A stretch of DNA of 64,000 bases from Rhizophagus clarus (GCA_015698045.1 BLAL01000022.1:124001-188000); one strand, 5' to 3'; shown: positions 10,733 to 22,565, numbered from the stretch's first letter. The notes: a model not told the origin generated them from the sequence alone. Numbers and translations are program-made.

Positions 10733-12852
10733 ATGTCTAAAATCTCCATACCAACACTTAACCTTTATCATTCAAACCCTGAATTTCTATTTGACTTTCT
10801 TCAGCCTCATCTTGACGTTAACGTCAAGTTACTCGAGAAAGAAGATGAAGACGAATATAAAAAGCTTCTGAAGACTTCAGTTGTATTTAATACGAAGAAA
10901 AGCTTTCCTCAAATTAAAAAGGAACATCAACAACCAATTCCCGAAAAAGACACTTGTCTCGACATCGTAAATATTGTTCTGATTTATTATAAGTATTATC
11001 TGTTAGATTTAAAGTAAGAGAACTATAATATAAATTGATTATTTAATTTGTAGGCTATAAACCGAGTAATTGCTATCCTAGTTAAACGAACTGACGAAAA
11101 ATCTACTATGAATGTAATGCGCTTTGGATTCATTAAGCCTAGAGCTCCTAATTCTCAAGGTTTTAGTTTAACCGCTTTGAATTCTATGGTTGATTACATG
11201 AGAAAGTCTAGATCCTGGTTAAAATTCTATACTAGGTATGTAAAATTTCTCCGTTATATATAATATGTTAAAATTTATTATATATTAACAAATTTCGCTT
11301 CGCATATTATCTGTAGAATCAGTGAAAATGCAATGATCTTTTTATTAACAAATTTTTCTATATTTCTTGAGCTTCAAAATGGATGTTATGTCCAATTGGC
11401 AGGCCCTGCTATAAATAAGCTATTAATATCTTCAAATTTTACGCATTTCAAGTACAAAAAGGAAATCTCTGTGGTAAGTAATGAATTTACATAATAATTT
11501 AATTCGTAATTACTAATTTATATTATATTCATATTTAGAATGCTCATGTTTTTAAAAAACAAACTGCAAGTGGAAGCGCATGTGCTCCATCCAATACACA
11601 AAATTCACTATCAAGCACCTCTTTTTCTTCTCAGAATGAAGAGGTTGGCACTCAGAATGTTTGTACCTCATATCAAGGCTCTGACAGATCCCATAACCTC
11701 AGCCAAAATAGTCTGCCAGACGAAAATGTGGGATCCATATCTCAACGTAAAAGTGAAGTTCTCGCCTTCTTCAAAAAACTGCGTGAAGAAGAAGATAAAG
11801 CCTATTCGAAAAGTTATATTTCTGATGATAATAGTGTTCTTTTTTCACAAGATACTGAAAAAGATATTGTATCAGACCATATTGAACAAAAGATTGGGAA
11901 CAGGAGGATGGTATCAACCTTTACCAAGCAAGAGACTGGAGACATGACATCTTATACTAGGTTTAAGGAGCAGACCAAGGGAGTTTTTCTCAAAATTCTG
12001 GAAACTATGTATCCTGCTAAAGTAACTGGAGAAGCATCAAGCCACGACAAGGTTGTTGAATGTAGTGTATCAGATAAAAACAAAAATACTGAGACTCAGA
12101 AAAAGCGTATAATTGAGGATGTTCAAGATTCTTCATCTAAAGCCATCATTTTAAATAATCGTGATGCTGTTAAAATGTGCGTAGGGAAAGCGCCAAATAG
12201 TGTTGATAAAAGAATAATTCCAAATGAAAATAATAAAAATAATCAAATGAAACGTTCAATTGAGGATATAGAAACCCCTTCTTTAAAGGCCATTGTTTTG
12301 AACAATCGTGATGTGGTAAAAGTACCCAGCCCAAATTCTATATCAAATCTATGTTTTTCTCGGTCAGCCATGTTTTTAAGTTCTCTGGTCTATAATAAAA
12401 ATAGAGAACTTTGGTATGGTCTTCCAAAAGATCATAAGTATTAATGAGTCATAAATATCAGTATATACCGTACAATTTATTAATTCTAATTTGATTATTT
12501 TGTTAGACATCCTTAATGTGGCTAAAATTTCTAATGAGAATAATATATCACATTATGTGATGTATCATATATTTCCAAAGCAGTTCAGACTTAAAAACGT
12601 TTTTACTAGGGAATATTCCGATTCATCATATTATATATATTTGAATAGGAAAAAGGAACTCAGAGTAACTAAAATTTTAATAATTATTGTAATTTTGCCT
12701 GAAAAGATTCTATATTTTAAAATACAATGAATTTACATAAAAAACAGGATTCACAATGCGAAATTCCAGACCGTTTACAGCATATCCTTCCATACATCAA
12801 TCACATAATTGAGCAACATCAGGAAATTTTTTCAGAAGATATACATCAATAA
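10733..12852 (+). CDS. TERT: Telomerase reverse transcriptase, N-terminal half only
   Basis: TERT is the protein subunit that copies telomere repeats from its RNA template. Exons by GT..AG: 10733-10966, 11054-11235, 11317-11473, 11539-12437, 12507-12664, 12748-12852. Exon 1 opens MSKISIPTLNLYHSN. Exons 1-3 give a TEN-domain pattern: CLDI-AINRVIAILVKR, MNVMRFGFIKPRAP, SRSWLKFYTRISENAMIFLL, LELQNGCYVQLAGPAI. Exon 4 is a hydrophilic linker with an internal repeat (RIIEDVQDSSSKAIILNNRD and SIEDIETPSLKAIVLNNRD), ending GLPKDH. Exon 5 has FPKQFRLKNVFT, the block that opens the RNA-binding domain in fungal TERTs; exon 6 has IPDRLQHIL. Two faults: the exon 4/5 junction is one nucleotide out of frame for the conserved blocks, and a TAA at 12850-12852 ends the protein at about 578 residues with no reverse-transcriptase domain. 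It is probably a truncated or pseudogene copy; missed splicing is the alternative. Confidence 0.8.
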
Positions 12853-12954
12853 TTATTACTTTATCGATAAATATCGTATTTATAAATCGATGGTCAACAT
12901 AATGTGATAATATTCGATAATTATCTCACAATTATACAACGATATTTAACTTTT

Positions 12955-13230
12955 TCTAAAATAATCGTACTGATAATTTGCGATATTGACAATTATCGAA
13001 AATAATCTCGACGATGATTTGCGATGTTGGCAATTATCGAAAATAATCGCACTGATAATTTGCGATGTCGACAGTTATCGAAAATAATCACACTGATAAT
13101 TTGCGATATTGACAATTATCGAAAATAATCGAAAATAATCGCACTGATAATTTGCGATATTGACAGTTATCGAAAATAATCTCAACGATGATTTGCGATA
13201 TTGACAATTATCAAAAATAATCAAGTTAAA
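12955..13230. repeat. 41-bp minisatellite
   Basis: About six imperfect head-to-tail units, each reading CGATATTGACAATTATCGAA then AATAATC, CxC(T)GATAATTTG. One unit carries an extra GAAAATAATC. The tract begins about 100 bp after the premature end of TERT. AT-rich related words (GATAATTATTGA) continue, more diverged, to about 13,500. Confidence 0.85.
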
Positions 13231-13561
13231 TCCATTATTTATTGTTTCATTAATAAATCATAAAACGCACTCATATACAAATGAATACTAAGAATATTAA
13301 TCTAACCCTAAATTAATTGCTGTTAATCAATGATATTAATAATTAATGAAAAAAATCAGCATGTTAATTTTTGACAATTTTTGATATTAATTATTATCAA
13401 AAGATAGCAAACATGTTAATTTTTGATAATTAACGATTTTGATAATTATTGAAATTAGTTTGGTATTATTGACGATCATTAAGATAATTACGGCAATTGA
13501 TATTTGACAATTATTTTCATCATTATCGTTCTTTTAATTAAATATCATGACTATTTTGTAG

Positions 13562-13674
13562 ATTGCTTAATTGTAAAATGTGCCGAGTTAACAGAAGAAC
13601 GTATATCATCTGTAAGAGATAAGTTACATGGCATGAAATTAATCATCAAGTATCGATACATACTTAAAATCAAG
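13562..13674 (+). other. Possible isolated exon
   Basis: A 113-nt stretch bounded by TTTTGTAG and GTATGT splice-like sites stays open (AELTEERISSVRDKLHGM, then KYRYILKIK). The helical, charged composition looks coding, but neighbouring exons are not evident and it does not resemble the missing TERT parts. Confidence 0.3.
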
Positions 13675-14935
13675 GTATGTAACACCAGTCGCGTAATGTT
13701 TCATGACATTTTTGATAGATATGCAGGGGAAATCAGTTAAAGTTTAAACAAGCTTTTTTAAACTTTTCCACTTCTATCTTTCCCTTTTCCTTTCACCTTC
13801 TCTTATCCTCTCTCTTTTCCATTGAAAAATTATTTAAAGAAATGTTTTATAATGTTACAGTTTTTTTTTCTTTTTCTTTTTAAGTGATAAAATACTTTTT
13901 TTAAAAAATTACACAAAAATTTATGGTCATTCAGTTTACCTCAAAGTTTTTATTACTATTTATTTAGATATTTGAAATAATTATCAGTATTTTTTTTATA
14001 CTTAATCTTTTGAAAAAAAAATAAAATATATTTATTTATTTATTTATTTATTTAACATAACGACGAACGTTCTCTCACATTAATCAGTAGACAAAAGCTA
14101 GACTAAGTACTACAACTAATATCCAAAGTCCCACCGTTTCACCTTTTAAAAAAAGTAACCTAGGCTTCAGTCAATTATCTATTTACCGTTATATTGGAAA
14201 AAAAGAATAAAATCGGTTAAATCTAGAGAAAAAAAAGAAGAAAAACTAACATAGATCGAAGTATTCATCTTAATATAAACCAGGGAAAGCAACCACGTAT
14301 ATGTTCGTTTATTCCTGATATTGTTTATATGACTGGAAGTATGTTGTTGAGTCATTTGATCAAAAGTTCTTTTCTTTTTGGTCATCCCGTCCTTATTTTG
14401 TTGGTTTTTTATTAACATGCGAAATCGTGTGATGATTAAAGTTAAGTCTCTGAGTGTTCCTGAAGTGCTTTGTTAATATCCACTTCGTGACTAGAGCAAA
14501 ATCCAATGTGTTCGTTCAAACCATCTTCAGATAGTAGTGATGGGTAGTTACATTGTAAAATATCCGCTGTGGGTAAGTGATGCGTTAGACTTTTGATTTT
14601 GAAACTTGACGTGGTTTGTAACTTTGTATGTGAATCACTGCAAACAGTATCGTCATGGTGGTGATGTATCCACAGTTTGGTGAGTGACCAGTTGATCCGA
14701 TGAGAAGTATGTGATGCTTTAAGGTTAGAGAATCGTTCTGGGAATTAGTGAATCAGTACAAATTTCAACTGTTGCGTTAGGCATAACCGTTAATAAACAG
14801 GTAAAAATCGCTCAAGTCAAAAAAAAAAAATAAATAAAATAATTTATTTATATATTTATTTATTGTTGCGACAATCGATATCTAACAAAAAAATTAAAAG
14901 TTTCGATTTATAAAAAATGATGTATCACGTGATAA
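13675..14935. other. Non-coding spacer with T-rich and TTTA tracts
   Basis: No supported gene. Contains a CT-rich stretch (13,765-13,820), T-runs, a (TTTA)n microsatellite (about 14,029-14,056), a more complex non-coding block (14,060-14,810) and a second A/T microsatellite (14,819-14,865). Confidence 0.5.
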
Positions 14936-14939
14936 GTGA

Positions 14940-17310
14940 TAATCAATTTAATCTTTTTTTAACTTTCGTTTCTCTTCCTTCTTCTTTCATCTTTCTCTTC
15001 TTTCACCCTTCCACTTTATTTTTCGTCCTTCCCTTTCGTTCTTCCATTCCCTTCCCTTTAGCTCTCCCCTTTTTTCTCCCTTTCTTTTGTTTATCGGCTC
15101 CTTTGAACTTTGGATAGGTATGTTTCGAAGTTTTTGTTTCAAACTTTTTTTAAATATTATTTTTTTTTATTTTCTTTTCTAAGCCGGTTTTCTTTTCTTT
15201 TTTAATAGATATCGGCTCTGGTCGATCTTTTGAACTTTGGATAAGTATTATAATTTCGAACCTTTCAGTTGCTTCAAAATTTTTTTAACTTTTTTTTTAA
15301 TATTTTTTTATCTTAAACTTTTTTTTTCTGTTTTTTCTTTTTTTTGTAGATATCGTGGACTTTTTTTTTTAGCGACCGGTTTTTTAACCTTTGGTAGCAA
15401 TAATTCATATAAAACGAGCTATAAATATGCGTATTTTGAAGACATTAATCGTTCCAATATTACCAGATAATGAAAAAACTTTTGGTTGAATCTCTTTGAA
15501 CGCAGATTTCGGTAGGGTCTGATAGATTCTAATAGGAAATCGGATGATTTTTTTAACTTGATTTATTTAATGAAATGTTAATTAATGTTTCGATTATTTC
15601 TTTTTTTTTTAGACGGAACGTTTTTTTTCATAGCCTATTCACTATAAAATTTTTGCGATTTTTTTTTTAAAAAAAAAATATAATTGTGAACAATAAGTAT
15701 ATTATAATGTTTTTTTCGAAACTCTTGGACATGGATTTTGGTAAGGGTGGGAATGTTCTGAATTATTTATACAGAACGTTTATTAACGGTTTATTTTATC
15801 TTTTTTCTTTAGGAGAGTTTTCATCAGGTTTAGGTGCGTTGAATTTTGGTAATTAGTCTTTTTAATTTATCTTTTTTAATGAAACGTTTCTTATGTTTCT
15901 TTTTTTCTTCTTTTTGTAGACTGCTGGTTCTTTAAAGTATTCGGACAAGTGGAGAACTTGGTATGGAGGTTTATTTTTGTTAATTTTTTAATGAAACGAT
16001 CACTAACGTTTTATTTATTTTTCTTTTGTAGACTTCAGGGCATTGGACGTGTGAGGTACGGGAAATGGTAAGTTTCACAACAGATGTTGCGAAACTTTAA
16101 TTTTTATAAAAAATTGGAAACGTTTATTAATGTTTATTAATTTTTTTTGTAGATTTGGGTTTCGGTATTGGGATACTAGATGGTAAGTTTCGCGAAACTT
16201 AATTTTATTTTGATTTTTGCTAATTAGAAACATTAACTAACATTTTTACATTTATTTTTGTAGATTGTTACGTTAGAATTACCAGAATGGGTAAATTTCG
16301 CATTGCGAAACTTTCTGTTTTATTATTTACTAATTAGAAACGTGAAGTCGTTAACTAACATTTATATATTTTTTTTTGTAGGCTTTGGTGTTGGGACTCT
16401 GGAAACACCAGGATGGTAAGTTTTGCAACGCAAAACTTACGTTTTTTAAAATTTTATTTAATTAGAAACGTTAATTAACGTTTCTTTAATTTTGTTTTAG
16501 GTTTTGGTATTGGAATACTAGAAACTTCGAAATGGTAAGTTTCGTAATTTTTAGTTGCAAAACTTTATTAATTTTCTTTAATTAGGAACGTTTATTGACG
16601 TTTCTTTATTTTTTTTCTGTAGTTTTTTGGGTTCAGGATACTGGAACGCCGAAATGTATAGTAAGTTTCGCAACACCAACAATTTTTTTTACTTTTTTTT
16701 AAAGAAATGTTAACTTATGCGTTTCTTTATTCTTTTGTAGATTACCTCCAGTTCCTTTTTGGCTATTGGGTACTGGTAATGTTCGAAACTTAATTTTTTA
16801 AATTAGAAACTAATATTTCTTTTTTTTTCTTTTGTAGGTTTTAGACTTTTGGGTGAATGGGAAATGAAATGGTAAGTTTCGCAAGTTTTGCGAAACTTAT
16901 TTTTTTAATTTTAATTAGTTGTAGATTTCGGGTTGGGAATGTACTGGAAACGCTTGAATTGTAAGTTTCACAACGAAAAAAATGAATTTTTTTTTTAATT
17001 TTATTAATTAGAAACGCTAAAAACTAATGTTTGTTTTTTTGTAGGTTTTTGTTGGATCCTTAGTGGTAAGTTTCGAAATTATATACTTCGAAATTTAATT
17101 TAATTTATTTTTTTTAAAAGAAATGATTACTAACGTTTTGTCTCCTTTGTAGATTCTGGCTTTGATTGGACTTTAGATGGCAAGTTTCAAACTTTAAAAT
17201 TTTTTATTTTTTACTATTAAAACATTTTTAACGGTTTTTTTATTTGTTTTTTTTTTGTAGATTCAATTAGGCATATTGGGATCCGATTAGAAGCACAATA
17301 GATTTTGTAT
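14940..17310 (+). other. Micro-exon array, plus strand (locus 1)
   Basis: A 150-bp pyrimidine-rich tract (14,950-15,095) is followed by at least 15 exon-like pieces of about 20-45 nt. Each lies between a strong TTTTTGTAG/TTTTAG acceptor and a GTAAGTTTC-type donor. Examples: 16,024-16,065; 16,153-16,182; 16,264-16,290; next acceptors near 16,380 and 16,500. Introns are about 80 nt and alike: GTAAGTTTCGCAA at the 5' end, then a GAAACGTTAATTAACGTTTC-type palindrome, then a T-run and TAG. Exons are GC-richer and share words (TTTGGTATTGGAATACTAGAA). Splicing six successive pieces from 16,264 keeps one frame open for about 64 codons (rich in Gly, Trp, Leu), but other stretches meet stops. The array ends in an exon before an AATAAAG signal near 17,386. 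Whether it codes for protein is unresolved. Confidence 0.65.
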
Positions 17311-17636
17311 AATTTTAGTATAGATTTAGCATAGATTTAGCATAGATTTAGCATAGATTTCAAATGTATAAATTTTTATTGATGTAATAAAGTTACATTT
17401 GACAAGCATTTATTTAACTATAACTGATAAAATAATAATCATTATTTGATGATACTGATACTTGACGAGTTTGATCATTTTCAATATATATCATGTGATC
17501 TTTTTATCGATATATATCCCCTTGATGAATATCAATGTTTATTGTAACAGGTTAATCACGATTATTTATCACTATTTATCCACATTGATAGCACTCGACG
17601 AGTCCGATTATTTACGATATACATCACGTGACCTTT
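17311..17636. repeat. AT-rich tail and a duplicated ~60-bp block
   Basis: Contains four tandem TATAGATTTAGCA-type 13-mers (about 17,310-17,360). A block occurs twice, at 17,463-17,524 and 17,598-17,654: GACGAGTxxGATxATTT, then TACATCACGTGACCTTTTxA, then TCGATATATATCCCCT. The second copy runs into the end of the MULE gene, so these may be part of that element's 3' end. Confidence 0.6.
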
Positions 17637-17927
17637 TCATCGATATATATCCCCTGAAAAAATTTCCCGATGTACTTCATCTTTAAAATTTTCTGTTTTG
17701 ATTCTTTTTTCTATATCATGAAACAATTCACATAAAGTACTATGATGATCTATCAGGCGTTTAAGCACATTATTCATTCCTTCTACTCGTTGTGTTGACT
17801 GCATTCCAGCATTAAAAATGCGATTAACAAAACATTTAGCCCAAAAATAATGTAAAGGATACAGATTATTGTGAAGATATGGTTGAGAAGAAGGGTATTT
17901 ATGCAATAATGCTTCCCATCTAGTGTA

Positions 17928-20842
17928 TAGGGAATTTAATTGCTTATAAATCTCTTAATCGATTAATTGATTATTTTAGGAGAAGTTGATCGATCAAAAA
18001 TTGATTGGTCACATTTCATCAACCAATTAATCGACTAAAACTAACAATCAGATATTATTCGATTAATTTGATCGATCAATCAATTTAATAATCGTTTTTT
18101 CGCAAAAAAATATATGATATTTATATCCTATTAACATATTAATGTAATAATAAAAACAAAAATCAAATTTTAATATTAACCGGTAAATAGTAATTATTTT
18201 ATTATTAAAACGTATATATTATTTAAATGGATTGATGTATTCCATATTTCTCTTTAAAAAAAGTATTTCATTAACTGTTTCTGCTTTTAATCTATTCCTT
18301 TCAGAAGTTATTTGGTTACCGGCATCACTAAAAAGTCGTTCACTAGGAACAGAGGTAGCCAGAATTCCCAGATATTTACGCGCAACTTTAAACAAGGTTG
18401 GAAACTTTTCCCTATTATCAATCCACCATTTGAAAATATCGGTATCAGGAGAAGCTTGAAGTGTGCGAAAATTATCTAAATATTGAGTTAATTCATTATC
18501 GGTTGATAAATGTATTTGAGGGCCAAATATCCTACTTGAAAAAGATTGAGATTGTGATTGAGATAATGGATAAATTTGTATAGGTATGTCATTATCCTTA
18601 TATTCTTCATATTCTGCATTCAATAAAAATTTTGCTAGTTCCTGTAATTCATAAGACCAACCATACATTGTTTTAGATCTAGGATCTAATAAACCGGCTA
18701 ATAAAGTAGAATTTGGTGGAATATTCCAATATTCAAAAAGAGCATCATAAATTCCTTTTTTGATTGAATTAATTATAGAATTAATATCATCATCAGATGA
18801 TAATGGTAAATATTCCGCAAATTCATCCTCAATCTCCAAATGTAAATTTTCTTCGTTATTTTCTTCGTTATTTTCTATTTTAATTAATGGTTAAATTAGT
18901 AATTATTATTAACATAATGTAACATGATATTTATTAGAAAATAAGTTAATATAATAATTGTTTACCATCACTATTTACCAAAATGTTTGGATCTGGTGTA
19001 TAATCAAATTTAAGTATTTGGATTGAAGAAAAAATTAAAGAAAGCGTGCAATATTTTTGACCTCCAAGAAACTGGGTAGCACTTTCAATTGGAGTTAATG
19101 TTTCAATCAACTTGTCAAGTAATTTCCATTCAAAATCACTTAACATTAATGCTGTTAATCATTGATAATCTTTTCTTGCTTCATAATCTGTTTCCAAGCC
19201 AAGTATAACACATAAACGGTTTATTGGTTTTTTTAATTCTTTTAACCGTTTCCAGGAAGCTAATTTTGATCTCCAATGTGTTGGTACCTCTGTAATTGTT
19301 CTAAGAATCTTTAATGGTTTGTTTTTTTCATGTTGATTGTTTTCATCAGCATTTTCATTATTTTCCACAGAAGGTGATAATCCAGTTTCATTAGCTATTC
19401 GTTCTTCTTGTCTAATTATTTCTCTTTGAGCATCTTCTAACCTTTCTGTTTGCTTAGGTGATTCAAAAAACTGGTTTAATTTTGCATATCTTTGAAGATA
19501 TGGTTTTATTTGTTTTAATCCTTTAAGCACGCAAAGCTGAAGAGTATGTGCTGAGCATGCTACTCTACTTACACCATCCCATTTGTTAATTGCCTTAACC
19601 ATATTACTCCCATTATCTGTTACTGCTACATTTACCTTCTTTTCTAATCCCAAAACCTTTAACTTTTCTTGAATAGTTTCGCGAATATGAGTTCCGGTAT
19701 GTGGATATGAAATTTTTTCTACGCATACCAATATATCACATAATTTCATTTCCTGAGTTAACCAATGACACGTTATACCAATATATCCAGTTTTAGCTCT
19801 TGAGGTCCAAAGATCAGTGGTAATAGAAGCATAAATGCAAGTTTCTTCAACGTAACTCTTCATTAATTCAACTGCTGTTTTATATCCACATCCTATATCC
19901 CATTTTAGAGTCGCATAACATGATGGAATAAATGCTGGATTTATATTATTTATCATTCGCTTAAAACCTTTTCCTCGCACTGTATTAAAAGGTAATCCAT
20001 CTGTAATGATCCAATCTGCTACTCCATTATGTAATTTTTGTTGTAATGGTTCCTTATACGGTGTAACTTTTTTAAATTGTTCATCAACTTTTAATTGCTA
20101 GTAATATATAAAATTTAAATCAATATATTTGCAGATCTGTTTTAATTATGTAAATCAATACGTACTTCAGATTTTTTTTCATATTCCTTATGAACATTAT
20201 TAATATGATATATCATAGTACTTGTTTGAGTTTTATAGACACAACTATATCCGCACTCATCACCGTTATCATTATCAATATACCTGCAATATGCACGACC
20301 ATTTGTTTTAGCCTGAAAAAACTTCCATACAAAACTTGTTTTTCCAGTATTAGAAGTCCATTGTGATTCTTGTTCTTCTTGTTCTTCTATTTGCGTAATA
20401 TTGCATTGTTTTTTTAGATAAATGTGAAATTTCTTTTCTTTTAACACACTTTTTTGAACCTGGAATACTTGCCATTTAAAAGTATATAATATATTTTTCG
20501 TGATATTTTTCGCGTGTTTCAAAAGAAGCAAGATGGATAAGGAAATTTTAACACCAATAATATTGTAATATAAAATTACTTGCACATAGTTGACAATTAA
20601 AGAAAGTAGAAATTCGCTTAATTTCCATAAATTGCAAATATATTTTTAATTTTTATTTGATCGACCAATATAAAATTTAAATGATTATATATTTTAATCG
20701 ATTAAGTTTGATAATCGATGATTGGTTAGCTTGATTGATTGTACATTTAGCCGATTATAGTTAATTGGATTTAAAATCATATGATCGATGATCGATCAAA
20801 TTAATCAATCATCGATCATAATCAATATAATTAAATTCCCTA
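17928..20842 (-). mobile_element. hAT transposon, copy 1 (inserted in the MULE)
   Basis: Ends TAGGGAATTTAATT and its reverse complement, flanked by the 8-bp duplication CTAGTGTA (17,920-17,927 and 20,843-20,850), as expected for hAT elements. Length 2,915 bp. The subterminal regions are full of ATCGAT/GATCGATCA words on both sides. Nearly identical to the copy at 23,307-26,220 but in the opposite orientation. Confidence 0.95.
18219..20475 (-). pseudogene. hAT transposase (copy 1)
   Basis: Starts at 20,475 (MASIPGSKKCVKRKE), giving a BED-type zinc finger (CRYID, then HINNVH). Exon 1 ends at SEKKSE-type sequence before a 70-nt intron; a second intron lies at about 18,878-18,966. Catalytic signatures: SITTDLWTS (first Asp), VAVTDNGSNM (second Asp), CSAHTLQLC, and the C-terminal dimerisation block WWIDNREKFPTLFKVARKYL ... 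TSVPSERLFSDAG (Glu). Two in-frame TGA codons interrupt it, in PFNTV-stop-GKGFK and DYQ-stop-LTALM; related proteins often have Arg at the second, so CGA-to-TGA change is likely. Both stops are shared with copy 2, so they predate the duplication. Either the family moved with help from another source, or these stops are bypassed. Confidence 0.9.
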
Positions 20843-20850
20843 CTAGTGTA

Positions 20851-20900
20851 AAATTCTTGCTTGTTTAAAGCATTTCGTGTATTATCAAATTCTATAATGA
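20851..20900 (-). other. MULE sequence flanking the hAT insertion
   Basis: Short flank showing that coding sequence of the MULE (FIIEFDNTRNALNKQEFYT) reaches the duplication exactly, supporting the insertion call. Confidence 0.8.
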
Positions 20901-22212
20901 AGTTTGAATATTCTGATTAAATTTTAGGATGAATATGTTTTTTAAATTTTGTTTAATATGAAAAATACATGATGCTAATTGTGAATCTGGAAATTGAGTT
21001 TTTATTGCATTATGAAGTGCAGCATCAGCATCAGTAAATATAATGCGAAGTGAAATATTTGATGTAGCTTTTTTTAAGCAAGACATAATCCAGTTAAAAG
21101 ATTTTTTATGTTCATCACGAGTTAATGCTTGTCCTAAAAGCTGTGAATGATTTCATCTATCTACCCCAATAAAAAGCATTAATAATATATTATATCAATT
21201 TGTACCAAATGTAGTGTCACAAATAACTACATCGGAAAATTTTATCCATAAATTGATTTGTTTAGGATTCATCCAGAAAATACAAGATAAGAAATTATTC
21301 TCTGTGAAACATTCAACAAACCATAAAGGGTCATCACTACGCATAGTATTAATTTGCTTTAATAAATTAGATGCATCATTACTTGGTTCATTTTCTGGTA
21401 TCATTCTGGCATGATGCTTAGCCTTCTGGATAGCATTTGATATATCCTTAGAATGGAATTCTCGATCTGGGTATCTTGCTTCAAGTAATTGTCATTGAAG
21501 AGATGCATCCAAATTTGCAGAATTAGTATAAAATTCAATTTCACTAAATATCTCATTGCTTAATTTGCGATAAGCTGAAACAAAATGAGCTGTATCTTGA
21601 TGGAGTACATGATTGTGAATATCTTTAAATAAAGATACATATGGTCCAATTCTGCATTTTGGCCATAAAATATTTACATGAACTTCACAACCACATTTTT
21701 TTGATTTTTTGTTTCTTTTCTTTGTTGGATCATCTGTTTTCTTGGGAATATTAATACCACTCTTATTACAATAAAAGGAAATACCGGCCATTCTTCCATT
21801 AATTGGCCGGGTTTATTTTTTCATTCATACAAATCCATTATTATAGCCATACTTAAGAAAAGCTTTTCCTACATCATCCCAAGAAGAATATTCCACATTC
21901 AACGCTAAATCTGGTATACTATCTTCTAAAATACTAGATCCATCAGTTGTATTAATAGTTGGTTGCATTGTTTCCAACTGACCATCAAATGGCGTATCCT
22001 GGTCAGCATAAAAAGATGTTCCACTAAATAATATATTTTTATCAATATTAGGTTCATCAAACACTGATAAACTGTCTTGTTCATTATCATCTGAATAATA
22101 TTCCAGTTAAAGTACATTTATATTTTCGTGTTATGTGAACCATGTAGGATCATCCATTCTAAAAAAAAAAGAAAAATTATGTAAATGTTTCTTATCTAGC
22201 CCACTTTTCTTA

Positions 22213-22270
22213 TCCTAACCCTAACCCTAACTCTAATCCTAACCCTAAATCCTAACCCTAACCCTAACTC
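22213..22270. repeat. Interstitial telomere-like (CCCTAA)n tract
   Basis: About nine CCTAAC/CCTAAA-type units, several of them the exact CCCTAA telomere unit, with scattered variants (CTCTAA, ATCCTAA). Related degenerate units continue to about 22,345. It lies just upstream of the MULE start. Confidence 0.85.
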
Positions 22271-22565
22271 ACTTTACTTATCCTAATCCTAATTCTATAT
22301 AATTCTATGTTAATTCTAATTTTATGACCTTACCCTAATCATATCTAATGCTAAACTTACCTAATTTTTGTGAGGTGTTAATGGTAAAATAGTGGAAGTA
22401 AAAAGAGATAATAGAAAGAATAAAAGAGTGTAGAGAATGTGGGAAGAGAGTGTGGAAGAGAGTGTGGAAACTTATTGATTGTATGATTGATTATATGTAA
22501 ATCATCGAGTTACAAAATAGTTTAATGGTTGTACAGATTATCTGAAATATTTTACAATAGTACTA
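22271..22565. other. AT-rich spacer
   Basis: Degenerate telomere-like words, then GA-rich sequence (22,380-22,470). No gene seen. The last three bases (CTA) are one half of the target duplication of copy A. Confidence 0.5.

Larger units (their letters stand above)
17637..22157 (-). pseudogene. MULE (Mutator-like) transposase, split by a hAT element
   Basis: Mutator-like transposase related to FAR1/FHY3 proteins. Read on the minus strand it starts at 22,157 (MDDPTWF). It then has a FAR1-type zinc/DNA-binding region (YGYNNGFV..., FYCNKSG, KKCGCEVHV), the MULE catalytic core (VVICDTTFGTN first Asp; IIFTDADAALHNAI second Asp), CIFHIKQNLK, and after the insertion the C-terminal block FNAGMQSTQRVEGMNNVLK. 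A hAT element (17,928-20,842) lies inside; the frame resumes exactly across it (NKQEFYT, then RWEALLHKYP) with an 8-bp duplication. At least seven in-frame stops are present, mostly explicable as CAA-to-TAA or CGA-to-TGA changes (for example FGTN-stop-YN, where Arg or Lys is usual). Long dead. A telomere-like tract lies just upstream of the start. Confidence 0.85.

Noticed and set aside
12955-13230. CRISPR-like array
   Set aside because: Units are contiguous 41-bp tandem repeats without unique spacers, in a eukaryotic context.
18232-18459. Frames antisense to the hAT transposases (also 25,662-25,916 and 31,730-31,993)
   Set aside because: Shadows of the real coding strand.
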